Shown: positions 27,718 to 35,707 of the stretch, piece by piece
How positions within the stretch are numbered: position 1 is the first letter of the stretch
Layout of the letters: every line of letters starts with the position of its first letter
Made by a program: the position numbers and the translations under genes
The notes under the pieces: generated by a model
The model's database searches: none
Told to the model about the DNA's origin: nothing
Seen by the model: the letters and a program-made list of their open reading frames with translations, nothing else
DNA from: Draconibacterium orientale
Lineage (GTDB): Bacteria > Bacteroidota > Bacteroidia > Bacteroidales > Prolixibacteraceae
Reading direction: 5' to 3'
Length of the DNA stretch: 64,000 nucleotides
Assembly: GCF_000626635.1 (NCBI RefSeq)
Contig: NZ_CP007451.1
Location: 1,488,001 to 1,552,000 of the forward strand

Positions 27718-27906
27718 TTAACCAGACTTTTGGTCGTATTTCAGCCGTTTCCCCCGGCCTTCTCCGCCTCCTGATTTACGACGTTTCCCCAAACCCTTTC
27801 CAAGTTTTTGGAATAATTCTTTAAATGACTTTTTCTCACATTCTCCAAGGCCTCGTCCCGTTTTTGGACCTTTGCCTTCGGGGCCGGTTCCGTTTAATTT
27901 TGGCAT
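27718..27906 (-). CDS. Small DUF5320-family protein
   Basis: A 62-residue basic, glycine-rich protein starting MPKLNGTGPEGKGPKTGRGLG, the DUF5320 signature (MPxxDGTGPxGxGPxTGRGxG). The family is found mainly in anaerobes, often near iron-sulfur or NifB/Mrp-type genes, but its function is unknown. The C-terminal half here is short and lysine/arginine-rich without the usual coiled coil. A second member lies at 29992-30294. It precedes def by 16 bp in the reverse direction and may belong to the same leftward unit. Confidence 0.75.
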   Translation of the reverse strand: MPKLNGTGPEGKGPKTGRGLGECEKKSFKELFQKLGKGLGKRRKSGGGEGRGKRLKYDQKSG

Positions 27907-27922
27907 AACTAGTTTTTTAAGA

Positions 27923-28438
27923 TTACATACTACTGCGAGCTATTTGCTTCAATTTGCTTTTAATTATCCTTTTACGAAGGCTACTTAAACGATCGATAAA
28001 AAGTATTCCCTGTAAATGGTCGTATTCGTGCTGAAATATACGAGCCACCAGCCCGTCAAGCGTTTCTTCGCGTATATCGAAATTTTCATTCCGGTAACGG
28101 ACTGCTATTTTATCGGGTCTAATAACATTTTCAAAAATTCCCGGAATACTCAAACATCCCTCGTTATAATAATATTCTTCTGTACTGTATTCGAGAATTT
28201 CAGGATTTAAATACATTTTCACTACAGGTGCTGTTTCATCATTATTTACAGATGTGGTATCAATGACAAAAATATTTTTTAAAACGGCAACCTGAGGACC
28301 GGCAAGTCCGCATCCCTGTTCTTTTTGTAGGGTGAGTGCCATGTTTGCCGCTAACTCAGTGAAATCATCTTCTGCATCAATATCATGCGTTTTACTCCGC
28401 AGTATTTTAGATCCGTATAGAATAATCGGTAAAATCAT
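27923..28438 (-). CDS. def: Peptide deformylase
   Basis: This iron or zinc metalloenzyme removes the N-formyl group from new proteins. All three motifs are present in 171 residues: GCGLAGPQV (42-50; glycine replaces the usual second alanine of GLAAPQ), EGCLS (93-97, metal cysteine C95) and HEYDH (137-141, two metal histidines and the catalytic glutamate E138). Because it lies inside the island it is probably an accessory copy beside a chromosomal one (inference). Such extra deformylases can confer reduced sensitivity to deformylase inhibitors such as actinonin. Confidence 0.93.
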   Translation of the reverse strand: MILPIILYGSKILRSKTHDIDAEDDFTELAANMALTLQKEQGCGLAGPQVAVLKNIFVIDTTSVNNDETAPVVKMYLNPEILEYSTEEYYYNEGCLSIPGIFENVIRPDKIAVRYRNENFDIREETLDGLVARIFQHEYDHLQGILFIDRLSSLRKRIIKSKLKQIARSSM

Positions 28439-28478
28439 GTGGTTTAGTTTACTGAATTACAAACAAGATTTGAAGATG

Positions 28479-28925
28479 TTAAATCCATGATCTGACTTTC
28501 TTTTTGTATTTCGAATATTCAATACCGAATTGCAGTAACATCTTTTGTTCTTCTTTTCGGATATAAAAAATATGAATGATACATAAATAGGCAAAAGGGA
28601 TAATTAGCAAAACAACCGATTTTAGTAATACGGTTGTACCTAAGAGGATAAGCAGCATTCCAAAGTACATAGGATTTCGACTGATTCTGAATGGTCCGTT
28701 TGAAATAAAATAAGACGGTTTCAGATAAGGCTTTACGGTTGTTTTATATTTTTTGAAAAGATTATCTGTCCAAAGATTAAGGATGATGCCTGATAGTACA
28801 AATATCCATCCGAATTGGTTGTATGGGAAAAATATCATCTTTTTTTCGACGATTAAAAAATGTAAAATGATGATGAGAGTTAAAAATCCAAGAAACCATG
28901 TAGTTGGCATAATTTTTCTTTCCAT
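28479..28925 (-). CDS. Membrane methyltransferase, isoprenylcysteine methyltransferase-like
   Basis: A 148-residue integral membrane protein with four to five hydrophobic segments. The C-terminal half has GPFRISRNPMYFGMLLILLG and EEQKMLLQFGIEYSKYKKKV, the SAM-binding pattern of the ICMT/PEMT family. The bacterial substrates are mostly unknown: isoprenoid-like lipids, phospholipids or cysteine residues are possible. It lies 40 bp from def on the same strand, with the broken radical SAM gene upstream, so the three were probably one operon. Confidence 0.85.
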   Translation of the reverse strand: MERKIMPTTWFLGFLTLIIILHFLIVEKKMIFFPYNQFGWIFVLSGIILNLWTDNLFKKYKTTVKPYLKPSYFISNGPFRISRNPMYFGMLLILLGTTVLLKSVVLLIIPFAYLCIIHIFYIRKEEQKMLLQFGIEYSKYKKKVRSWI

Positions 28926-28937
28926 GCTTCGGATTGT

Positions 28938-29875
28938 TTAAAAATGATAATTTCTTACATAATAGTTCATGCCTTTATACTTTGTTTTTTTTATCAGCTT
29001 CAAAGATTCCAGAGACTCTACAACAGCCATATCTGTATTCTCTTTTATCAGAAGCGCTTTCATTGTGTCTTCACGTAAAGGGTGAACCGCAGTAATATTC
29101 AGGATATCTTCAAATGCATTGCCGGTAATCCCGGTATCCGTTCCTTCAAAACCTGTTAGCAGCTCGGTTGTAATCCCGGCATTGCTGAATATTTGCCAGG
29201 CCATTGCTAATGTTTTTTCCGTTGCCGGCCTGGCATCACTCATGGCCGGAGGGCGCGTTGGTATGGATAAATAAGCAGTATCGGGATTTATTTTACTAAT
29301 AAACGATGCTGTTTGTTCGACCTGCTCCGATGAATCGTTATAGCTATTTATCAGCATTGTTTCGGAATGTAGCTTTCCTTTATAAACAGTGGCAAATTGG
29401 TTAATCCCTTCCAAAACTTGATCTAATTTTATACTGCTGTGAGGACGGTTGATTTTCTTCCACGTAAGTTCATCTGTTGTATCCACTTTTACAGAAACCC
29501 AGTCGGCCTCCATTAAATTTCTACGAACATTTTCATGATGCAAAAGGGATGCATTGGTAATTACTGCAATGGGAATTTCAAACTTTCTCAGCATCTGGAT
29601 CGCTTCTCCGAGATTTTTATCAAGGGTAGGTTCTCCGTTGGAGACAAATGTGAGATAATCAGGGCGATGCAGCTCATCCAGCATGCTCAGATGTTCCTCT
29701 ACGTTTTAAAAAGTTTTTTTGGAGCATAAAAAACTTCCTGATTTGTGCTCATGTGCCGGGTTTCTCCAATCTGGCAATAAATGCAACTATAAGAGCACAC
29801 TTTTCGGGAAACAATATTGTTAATTCCCAAGCTCAATCCAAGCCTTCTTGACGTAACAGGGCCAAAAGCAATCAT
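28938..29875 (-). pseudogene. Frameshifted radical SAM protein
   Basis: The first part starts at 29875 after a good GGAGG site and reads MIAFGPVTSRRLGLSLGINN, followed by the iron-sulfur motif CSYSCIYC. It ends at a TAG (29699-29701) just after homopolymer runs near 29703-29717. The second part (28938-29684) continues the same protein in the next frame: VSNGEPTLDKNLGE, then the barrel and a C-terminal region. One added base would restore VEEHLSMLDEL, so it is a single-base loss. The family (GPVPSRRLGKSLGIN type) is present in many anaerobes with unsettled substrates. A sequencing error in the A/T runs is possible. Confidence 0.85.
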
Positions 29876-29991
29876 AATCGTTCCTCCGTTAATTCATAAA
29901 TCGCATTCTTTTACGGCTGCCAGCGCTAATGTTTCTATGATATAATACGTTTTCGGGAAACCGAACCCAGGAAGATTTCTGCCGGTAACTT

Positions 29992-30294
29992 CTAATCCTT
30001 TTTTTCCAGCTCACCAAGTCTTCTTTCAATATCCTTTTGACTGTTCTTCAGAGACTCTGCCTGCGATTTAAGCATTTTAACTTCTTCTTCCCTGTCCGGA
30101 ATTCGATGACGTAACATACCAGAGTTTGAAAATGGCCAATTCCAGAAGTTTCTTCGTCCAAATCCTCTTCCTCTTCTTCCTAAACCGCCAAAACCATTTT
30201 CAAAACCGGGGATATCATTTCCCGAACAAAATCCAAATCCTCTTCCGGTCATGGAGCCTTGCCCCATTGGACCGGTACGATCTCCTGATGGCAT
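29992..30294 (-). CDS. DUF5320-family protein with coiled-coil tail
   Basis: A 100-residue protein beginning MPSGDRTGPMGQGSMTGRG, followed by FCSGND and a glycine/arginine/phenylalanine-rich middle (GLGRRGRGFGRRNFWNW). It ends in a predicted coiled coil (EEEVKMLKSQAESLKNSQKDIERRL in two heptad runs). This is the full-length form of the DUF5320 family. The function is unknown; its partners in anaerobes are often metallo-cofactor proteins. It lies upstream of the broken radical SAM gene on the same strand, 116 bp away. Confidence 0.8.
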   Translation of the reverse strand: MPSGDRTGPMGQGSMTGRGFGFCSGNDIPGFENGFGGLGRRGRGFGRRNFWNWPFSNSGMLRHRIPDREEEVKMLKSQAESLKNSQKDIERRLGELEKKD

Positions 30295-30434
30295 AATTTT
30301 AAATTTAAAAATTCAGCAATTCATTATTTTACGGGCTCTTTGTCCGTTTCTGATTGTCTTATACAAGCATAACAAATCAAAAGAACCAATGTTCAATTAG
30401 TAATGCGATGTATTCATGCTTTTTGTTATAAATT

Positions 30435-30767
30435 TTACAATCCAAGTTGCAATAAAATAAAACCTGCAAGTAATGTTGCTATCATGTTGATTGCTTCATT
30501 TCCGGAAGTTGCAATCGTAGCAGCTATAAATCCTGCTACTTCCATCATTCGATGGATTTGTAATGAAACAACAGTAAAAGCAGCTACACAACCAGGTGTA
30601 ATGACCGAAATTGCAGTAACAATAATTTGCAGCTGATCTTTGGAGTTTGTTCGTATAAAGCTTCTTGTTTGGGACAATTATACAATCAATAATAACCATC
30701 ATGAAAAGCACAAATGCCGTTATCAGTAATGCTTGTTTTCGCGTGAGAATAAAACCTCAATCATCAT
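30435..30767 (-). pseudogene. Remnant of a putative metal permease
   Basis: Two frames carry pieces of one protein. The N-terminal piece reads ALLITAFVLFMMVIID. The second reads QLQIIVTAISVITPGCVAAF and MMEVAGFIAATIATSGNEA up to a stop at 30435. The pattern GxxPGCxxAFxVVxL...HR...AATIATSGxEA is that of the multi-TM permeases annotated as putative manganese or arsenic transporters. The natural protein is more than 250 residues, so most of it is deleted. It is divergent from the VOC gene and shares the operator region at 30798. Confidence 0.65.
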
Positions 30768-30797
30768 TTAAAAACAAACAGTTATTTGTTTTAAAAT

Positions 30798-30820
30798 AAA
30801 CAAATGTTTGTTTAAATTTG
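30798..30820 (+). promoter_or_regulatory. Palindromic operator overlapping a promoter
   Basis: AAACAAATGTTTGTTT (30798-30813) is a near-perfect palindrome (AAACAAA-N2-TTTGTTT). Its last base begins TAAATTTG (30813-30820), a TAnnTTTG element 16 bp before the VOC gene. Further AAACAAA words lie at 30773-30781 and 30829-30837. A repressor bound here would cover the promoter; no regulator gene is adjacent. Confidence 0.5.
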
Positions 30821-30836
30821 TTAGTAAAACAAACAA

Positions 30837-31217
30837 ATGCTTTTGCATGTTGCAATAACAATTCACTCTCTGAATGAAATCGAGGATTTCTATAAAGAAA
30901 TATTACGCTTTACTGTTCAACGAAAGTTCTCGCTAAACAGGGAAACATCACAAAAGATTTTTAGTACAGAAGAAGTTGTTGAGGTATATTTAATGGAACA
31001 TCAATCTGTACAATTCGAAATTTTTATAAGCCGCCAAAAGGAAAAGAAACAGTTTTCTCATGTTTGTTTGGCATACCGGCAAGCACATATAATTTATGAA
31101 AAGGCGATTAGCTTAGGGTATCGAACACGGGTAAAAAGCAACAAAGAGAATAACACTTATTTCGTTTGGGATAAAAGCGGAAATATGTTTGAGATTAAAG
31201 AAATCCATTCAAAATGA
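30837..31217 (+). CDS. VOC-superfamily (glyoxalase-like) protein
   Basis: A 126-residue protein with the paired beta-alpha-beta-beta-beta modules of the vicinal oxygen chelate fold: LLHVAITIHSLNEIEDFYKEIL at the start and HVCLAYRQAHIIYEKAISLGY, then NTYFVWDKSGNMFEIKE at the end. Possible metal ligands are H4 and the C-terminal E in FEIKE. The substrate is unknown. Its stop overlaps the ATG of the DUF169 gene (ATGA), so the two are coupled. The start chosen is only 16 bp after the -7 element; the first residues may therefore be close to the transcript end. Confidence 0.75.
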   Translation: MLLHVAITIHSLNEIEDFYKEILRFTVQRKFSLNRETSQKIFSTEEVVEVYLMEHQSVQFEIFISRQKEKKQFSHVCLAYRQAHIIYEKAISLGYRTRVKSNKENNTYFVWDKSGNMFEIKEIHSK

Positions 31218-31825
31218 TCGAGCAATTAAAAATGAAGTTTGGGACGAAATGTTCAGCAATTGGTGTAAATAAAGAATGGACCGGAACATTTCAGCAACCG
31301 TCAAAACCTTTAAAATTTTGCGAAGCTGTAAATTATTCCTTTCAGGAACCGGTAAAGTTAGGAAATCAAGATATTGGATGTAGGGGGGCAAGAAGAAGTT
31401 TAGGATACGATAACGACGATTCAGCTCTTGCTCGCTTCATCTCAAGCAACAATAATATTCCGGTTCAGTTTATCGAAAACGCCCTTCGTGAGATTCCTAA
31501 ATTAAAAAACATTAATAATGTATTTTTGGGGATTGATGAGGATATGGAAAAGAAAATAGAGCCTGATTTATACATCATCTATGTTCAGCCGCTAATGGTT
31601 ACTAAACTAATACACAACCTGGCTAAAATAGGAATAAGGCCGTTTGTATCATCCTTTTCACTCTTATCGGTTTGTGGTAATATATTTTCACATTGTTATA
31701 AAAATAAAACCGTAAGTTTGTCATTTGGCTGTCCTGAATCTCGAAAATACGGTGGTATTGAAAAAAACGAAGTGGTGCTGGGTTTTTCTTCTGAATACGC
31801 TCTGAATGTTATCAGCTCTGCTTGA
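31214..31825 (+). CDS. DUF169-family protein
   Basis: A 203-residue protein of the DUF169 family, known in anaerobes and methanogens but without an assigned role. It has conserved cysteines: FCEAVNYSF near the N-terminus, IGCRGARRSLGY, SVCGNIFSHCY and SFGCPESRKYGG near the end, spacing that suggests a metal or cofactor site. It overlaps the VOC gene by 4 bp. The TroA-like lipoprotein gene follows 45 bp later, so VOC-DUF169-TroA may be one transcript linked to metal or cofactor handling (inference). Confidence 0.8.
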   Translation: MIEQLKMKFGTKCSAIGVNKEWTGTFQQPSKPLKFCEAVNYSFQEPVKLGNQDIGCRGARRSLGYDNDDSALARFISSNNNIPVQFIENALREIPKLKNINNVFLGIDEDMEKKIEPDLYIIYVQPLMVTKLIHNLAKIGIRPFVSSFSLLSVCGNIFSHCYKNKTVSLSFGCPESRKYGGIEKNEVVLGFSSEYALNVISSA

Positions 31826-31870
31826 AGTCGTTAACAATGACAAGAGCGAAAATTTATTTTATTCCCGGAA

Positions 31871-32749
31871 ATGAAGGCAACAAAAATATACGTAATTATC
31901 ATATTTACCCTGTTTTCGTCATGTAAGGCCAAAAAGCAGGAAAGCAAAGCGAATAGGAAACAAGTAATAACCGTAAGTATTTTACCTCAAAAAACATTTG
32001 TGGAAAGGATAGCCGGGGATGATTTCGAGGTAAATGTTTTGCTCCCGCCCGGAGAAAGTCCCGCAACTTTTACGCTATTGCCCTCGCAGTTAAAAGATAT
32101 CGCTCATTCAAAAATCTGGTTTCGGGTTGGGTATATTGGCTTTGAATATGCATGGAAAGAAAAAATTGAACAAGTCAACCCGCAAATGAAGGTGATTGAC
32201 CTTTCAAAAGGGTTGGACCTAATTACTGCTACATCCACAATTTCAACAGAAGCAAAAACAGAGAAGGGAATTAATCCCCACATTTGGATGTCGCCGCCAT
32301 TGGTAAAACAAATGGCCCTACGCATTGTCGAAGAACTTTCTGTTTTAAATCCTGAAAAAAGTGCCATTTATAACGAAAACTATCGCGGCTTTGCCACCGA
32401 AATCGACCAATTGGATAATAAAATCAGAAGTACTTTAACGAATTATCAAGGTCGTATATTTATTATGTTTCATCCGAGCCTTTCCTATTTTGCCCGTGAA
32501 TACGGACTAAATGAATATTCACTTGAACCTGGAGGAAAAGAAACAACACCTCAGCGAATGGCTGAATTGGTTAGGCTGGGCAGAAAAGAAAATATAAGGG
32601 TAATTTATATTCAAAGTGATTTGGACCGTGAACAAGCTCGTGTATTTGCAGAAGAAATTGATGGAGAAATTATCGAAATGTGGCCGTTAAACCCAGCCTG
32701 GGAAGAAAATCTAATTAAAATTACCGATATGCTTATTCAGAATTTTTAG
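31871..32749 (+). CDS. TroA/ZnuA-like metal-binding lipoprotein
   Basis: A 292-residue substrate-binding protein of the cluster 9 (zinc/manganese) ABC type, with lipobox LFSSC at 14-18. The fold markers are VTVSILPQK-like ITVSILPQKTFVERIAG, LLPPGESPATFTLLPSQ, NPHIWMSP (ligand H137) and MFHPSLSYFAREYGL (second histidine). The first ligand, normally the histidine in PPGxxPHxYEP, is alanine (A65), as in an SPAT branch of the family. No cognate permease or ATPase of the metal type is adjacent. It may deliver metal to an importer encoded elsewhere or act as a periplasmic metal chaperone. Confidence 0.85.
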   Translation: MKATKIYVIIIFTLFSSCKAKKQESKANRKQVITVSILPQKTFVERIAGDDFEVNVLLPPGESPATFTLLPSQLKDIAHSKIWFRVGYIGFEYAWKEKIEQVNPQMKVIDLSKGLDLITATSTISTEAKTEKGINPHIWMSPPLVKQMALRIVEELSVLNPEKSAIYNENYRGFATEIDQLDNKIRSTLTNYQGRIFIMFHPSLSYFAREYGLNEYSLEPGGKETTPQRMAELVRLGRKENIRVIYIQSDLDREQARVFAEEIDGEIIEMWPLNPAWEENLIKITDMLIQNF

Positions 32750-32800
32750 TGGTTAATAATCAACACAGAAAAGCATATTAAATTAAGTACGTAAGAAAAT

Positions 32801-33517
32801 CTAATTCAATTGTCCCAAAGCGTTAAGCAGTAGTTGCCTCAGTTTTTTTAAATGTGGCTCTTCCATGCTACGGTTTCCGACCGGTTCGTTTATATTTTCA
32901 TGAGCAACAATTCGGGCCGGAGCCTGGCTTAAAACCACTATCTCATTCCCCAGCAAGAGCGCTTCATCAACATCGTGGGTTACAAAAATAACAGTGCGCT
33001 TGTCCGACTTCCATATTTTCGAAAACCACCGTATCATATTTTGTTTCAACGCAATGTCTAATCCACTTAGTGGTTCATCCATAAGAATGACATCAGATGG
33101 GCAGGCAAAAGCTCGTGCAATAGAAACCCGTTGGCGCATCCCTCCGCTTAACTGCGAAGGATAATAATCGGCAAATCCTTCAAGTTCAACAAGCCGGATA
33201 AGTCGTTCAGCCTGGTTTTTTCGCTCTTCTGAAGATAAGTTTCTGCTTAGTACAAACTCAATATTACCCATGACTGTTTTCCATGGCAATAAACGGGGAT
33301 CCTGAAAAATGTACGAAAACAGCTTATCGTCGAAGCCTGTGAGCTTCCCGCTGTCGGGAGTTATTAGTTTGCCAATGATGTTCAGTAGGGTAGTCTTGCC
33401 GCACCCCGAAGGACCAAGAATGCAGGTGATAATACCTTCTGAAAGTTCCATACTGAAATCGCTGTAAAGCGGATTTCCGTTATAGCTTTTACTAATATTT
33501 TTAACCTGCATTCTCAT
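32801..33517 (-). CDS. ABC transporter ATP-binding protein (NitT/TauT type)
   Basis: A 238-residue ATPase with Walker A GPSGCGKTT, Q-loop (YIFQDPRLLPW), signature LSGGMRQRV, Walker B VILMDEPLSGLD and H-loop VTHD. The LLPW after the Q-loop is typical of the SsuB/TauB/nitrate subgroup. It is the last gene of a binding protein-permease-ATPase operon. It follows the permease stop by 2 bp and energises import of an organic anion such as a sulfonate, or of a cofactor precursor. The ligand is not evident. Confidence 0.9.
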   Translation of the reverse strand: MRMQVKNISKSYNGNPLYSDFSMELSEGIITCILGPSGCGKTTLLNIIGKLITPDSGKLTGFDDKLFSYIFQDPRLLPWKTVMGNIEFVLSRNLSSEERKNQAERLIRLVELEGFADYYPSQLSGGMRQRVSIARAFACPSDVILMDEPLSGLDIALKQNMIRWFSKIWKSDKRTVIFVTHDVDEALLLGNEIVVLSQAPARIVAHENINEPVGNRSMEEPHLKKLRQLLLNALGQLN

Positions 33518-33519
33518 AA

Positions 33520-34293
33520 TTACATTTTCCAGGTTACAATTTTACGTTCACCCCATCGTATAATCTTTTCGAAACCATAACTTATGAGTACGGCAATTAA
33601 AGTCCAGGCAATAACAGCATCTACATTTAAAAAGGTCTGGGCCGACTGCATTCTTGTGCCAATACCGTATTGAGGCTGGCTGAGCACTTCGCCAATGATT
33701 ATGGCCCGCCATCCTATTCCCATAGCGCTTGATGCTCCGCTAATTATAAACGGCATAATTGCGGGGATGTATACTTCGCTTATAATCCGGCGTTTGCCTA
33801 TCCTGTAAAACCGTGCCATTTCAATCAAGTCCTTATCGACGCTCCTGATACCGTCGACTACATTGGTACAAATAAACGGGAACATGGTAAGCATGGCGAT
33901 AAAAATGGGGACGATATCGGGGTTAAACCATATCAGGGCCAAAAGGATAAGGGAAATTACAGGTGTAGAGCGGATAGAAACCAGCATTGGATTAATGAAA
34001 GCGTTGAATCCGGGACTGAGGCCGGCCAAAATACCTATTCCCATTCCTAAAATACCGGATACAATAAAACCAATTACCCCGCGTAGTATTGTTGTGCCTG
34101 CAACCTTTATAAACGCACTGTCGCCAAACAATTTAACGACGGTTAAAAAGGTGTCTTCCGGCTGGGGAACAATAAAATCAGAATCAAAACAGATGGCCAG
34201 AATTTTCCAACCGATCAGCATTACTGCTACCGATGTAAAACTTATATATTGCTTTTTAGTAAAAGAAATTTTCATCGGGTATTTTGCCTCCAA
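33520..34293 (-). CDS. ABC transporter permease (SsuC/TauC type)
   Basis: A 257-residue inner-membrane protein with six hydrophobic segments and the EAA-type coupling loop (DLIEMARFYRIGKRRIISEVYIPAIMPFI, broken here by the limit of family variation). It belongs to BPD_transp_1 family permeases of the NitT/TauT group. The start at 34293 overlaps the binding-protein gene by 38 bp; a start at MKISFTKKQYISFTS (34275) is also plausible. It pairs with the ATPase downstream. Confidence 0.9.
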   Translation of the reverse strand: MEAKYPMKISFTKKQYISFTSVAVMLIGWKILAICFDSDFIVPQPEDTFLTVVKLFGDSAFIKVAGTTILRGVIGFIVSGILGMGIGILAGLSPGFNAFINPMLVSIRSTPVISLILLALIWFNPDIVPIFIAMLTMFPFICTNVVDGIRSVDKDLIEMARFYRIGKRRIISEVYIPAIMPFIISGASSAMGIGWRAIIIGEVLSQPQYGIGTRMQSAQTFLNVDAVIAWTLIAVLISYGFEKIIRWGERKIVTWKM

Positions 34294-35215
34294 TAATATC
34301 AGGGTTCATATCATAAAAAACCTTCAGGTATTCATCAATTTGCGTTTGTATTTTGTTTGCCCTTACAAAATTAAGATTTGATCGGGGAATGGACTGTAAA
34401 GCAACCTGGTAATCGGGCAGGATGCCGTATTTTACGATAAGGGTTGCGGCACTGTCGGGATGTTGATTTACCCATTGGACAGAGTTTTTGTATGACGAAA
34501 TTAATTGCTCCGCCAGTTGTGGGCTATCTTTCAGAATGCTATTACTTCCTAAAAAAGCAGTCATAGCAATAGATGTGCTTTGCTGTTTATTCCATTCAAG
34601 GTTCAAATCGAAAATGGGATGTAGTTTTTTATTTTTATGCATTACCAGGCTCACCAAAGGCTCAGGAATAACGCCCAGTTTTGCCTGCCTGGCAGCAATT
34701 GCATTTGCAAGATCGATATGGGTTGGAAAACTGTAATCGAGGGTAATGTCCTTATCCGGATTGATTCCATTTTTTTGCAGCAGATAACGAAAAACCACAT
34801 CAGGTGTCATTCCTTTGGCCATCACATTTACCCTTTTATTTCTGATATCATTCCAACTGTTGATGGTCGTATCTTCCCCAACCAGGTATAGCGTTCCCCA
34901 ACCCGGAATGGCGATAAGCCGGTAATCCAGGCCCTTATTGTATAATATTGCTGCCATGGTTGTTGGAAGAATCGCAAAATCGGCAGTACCATCCAGCATC
35001 ATCTTCCGAACCTGTATGGGGTCATTCATAATATCGATTTGAATGTTCGTATTACCGGCATTGTTTATGCTGTCGATAAGCTTTATCATTCCCATAGAAG
35101 AAGGCCCTTTAAGCGTAGCAATTTTATAAGAATGCTTGTCCCCATCATTTCTGACCGGATTCCGGCACCCCATTAATAAAGAGAATACTATAAATATGAT
35201 TAGTCTGCCCCTCAT
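34256..35215 (-). CDS. ABC transporter substrate-binding lipoprotein (NMT1/THI5-like)
   Basis: The start is set at 35215, giving MRGRLIIFIVFSLLMGC, a clear lipobox; an open frame extends 13 codons upstream without signal character. The mature protein of about 300 residues has the NMT1/TauA-type two-lobe pattern: ATLKGPSSMGMIKL, MMLDGTADFAILPTTMAA, the hinge region GWGTLYLVG, NAIAARQAKLGVIPEPLVS and HPDSAATLIVKYGI. Relatives bind sulfonates, pyrimidine thiamine precursors or bicarbonate, and I cannot choose. It is the first gene of the ABC operon and is divergent from the TM1266-like gene. Confidence 0.88.
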   Translation of the reverse strand: MRGRLIIFIVFSLLMGCRNPVRNDGDKHSYKIATLKGPSSMGMIKLIDSINNAGNTNIQIDIMNDPIQVRKMMLDGTADFAILPTTMAAILYNKGLDYRLIAIPGWGTLYLVGEDTTINSWNDIRNKRVNVMAKGMTPDVVFRYLLQKNGINPDKDITLDYSFPTHIDLANAIAARQAKLGVIPEPLVSLVMHKNKKLHPIFDLNLEWNKQQSTSIAMTAFLGSNSILKDSPQLAEQLISSYKNSVQWVNQHPDSAATLIVKYGILPDYQVALQSIPRSNLNFVRANKIQTQIDEYLKVFYDMNPDIIGGKIPDENFFY

Positions 35216-35345
35216 AATTTTAAAGCTTAACACAAAGCTACTTATTTTAGGCAATTTATGTTTTTTCTTAGGTCTTTAAAAATTGCTTTTGAACATTTGA
35301 TTATATTATATGGTTTGAATCTTATCTTTTCAACTAAAAAAAATA

Positions 35346-35353
35346 TAACTTTG
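35346..35353 (+). promoter_or_regulatory. Possible -7 element before the TM1266-like gene
   Basis: TAACTTTG fits TAnnTTTG. The nearest upstream TTG (35315-35317) leaves a 28-bp spacer, longer than usual. The leader to 35453 would be about 90 nt; no known riboswitch fold was recognised in it. Confidence 0.4.
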
Positions 35354-35452
35354 AAAAAGATCATAAAATAACCGTATTTATACTGCGATTCAGATATCAG
35401 TCACAATCAAGGTTTTACGGGAATATCAATAATCTAATCCGGAGGTATTCTG

Positions 35453-35707
35453 ATGGAAAAGAGAACAGGCACAGTATTAATTCAGATTGAAACCCGCGAA
35501 AATGTTCAGTTGCTGAACGATATTATCTCAAAACATTCACAAATTATTATTGGGCGGCAGGGGCTGCCCCGCAGCAATGGACAAAGCATTATTTCTCTTG
35601 TTCTTGAAGGTACTACCGATCAGATTGGTTCCCTTTCAGGCCAGTTGGGACGTTTAAAAGGAATTCAGGTAAAATCGGTACTTTTAAAGAATAGTACCAA
35701 TGAATAA
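35453..35707 (+). CDS. TM1266-like (iron-only hydrogenase system) regulator
   Basis: An 84-residue ferredoxin-fold (ACT/NikR C-terminal-like) protein. The pattern MEKRTGTVLIQIETRENVQ, IIIGRQGLPRSNGQSIISLVLEG and QLGRLKGIQVKSVLLKN is the signature of the TM1266 family annotated as regulator of the iron-only hydrogenase maturation system. No DNA-binding domain is attached, so it may sense a small ligand and act through a partner. GGAGG lies 8-12 bp before the ATG. It overlaps the TonB receptor gene by 8 bp, so the two are co-expressed, which is an unusual pairing. Confidence 0.85.
   Translation: MEKRTGTVLIQIETRENVQLLNDIISKHSQIIIGRQGLPRSNGQSIISLVLEGTTDQIGSLSGQLGRLKGIQVKSVLLKNSTNE

Noticed and set aside
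29684-29717. Programmed -1 frameshift in the radical SAM gene
   Set aside because: The A run gives a slippery heptamer, but a -1 shift there meets a TAA a few codons later. No slippery site fits after that stop, so a mutation or sequencing error is simpler.
35255-35452. Cobalamin or thiamine riboswitch before the TM1266-TonB genes
   Set aside because: I searched for the B12-box and thi-box words in the leader and saw neither; the region is AT-rich without a clear multi-stem fold.
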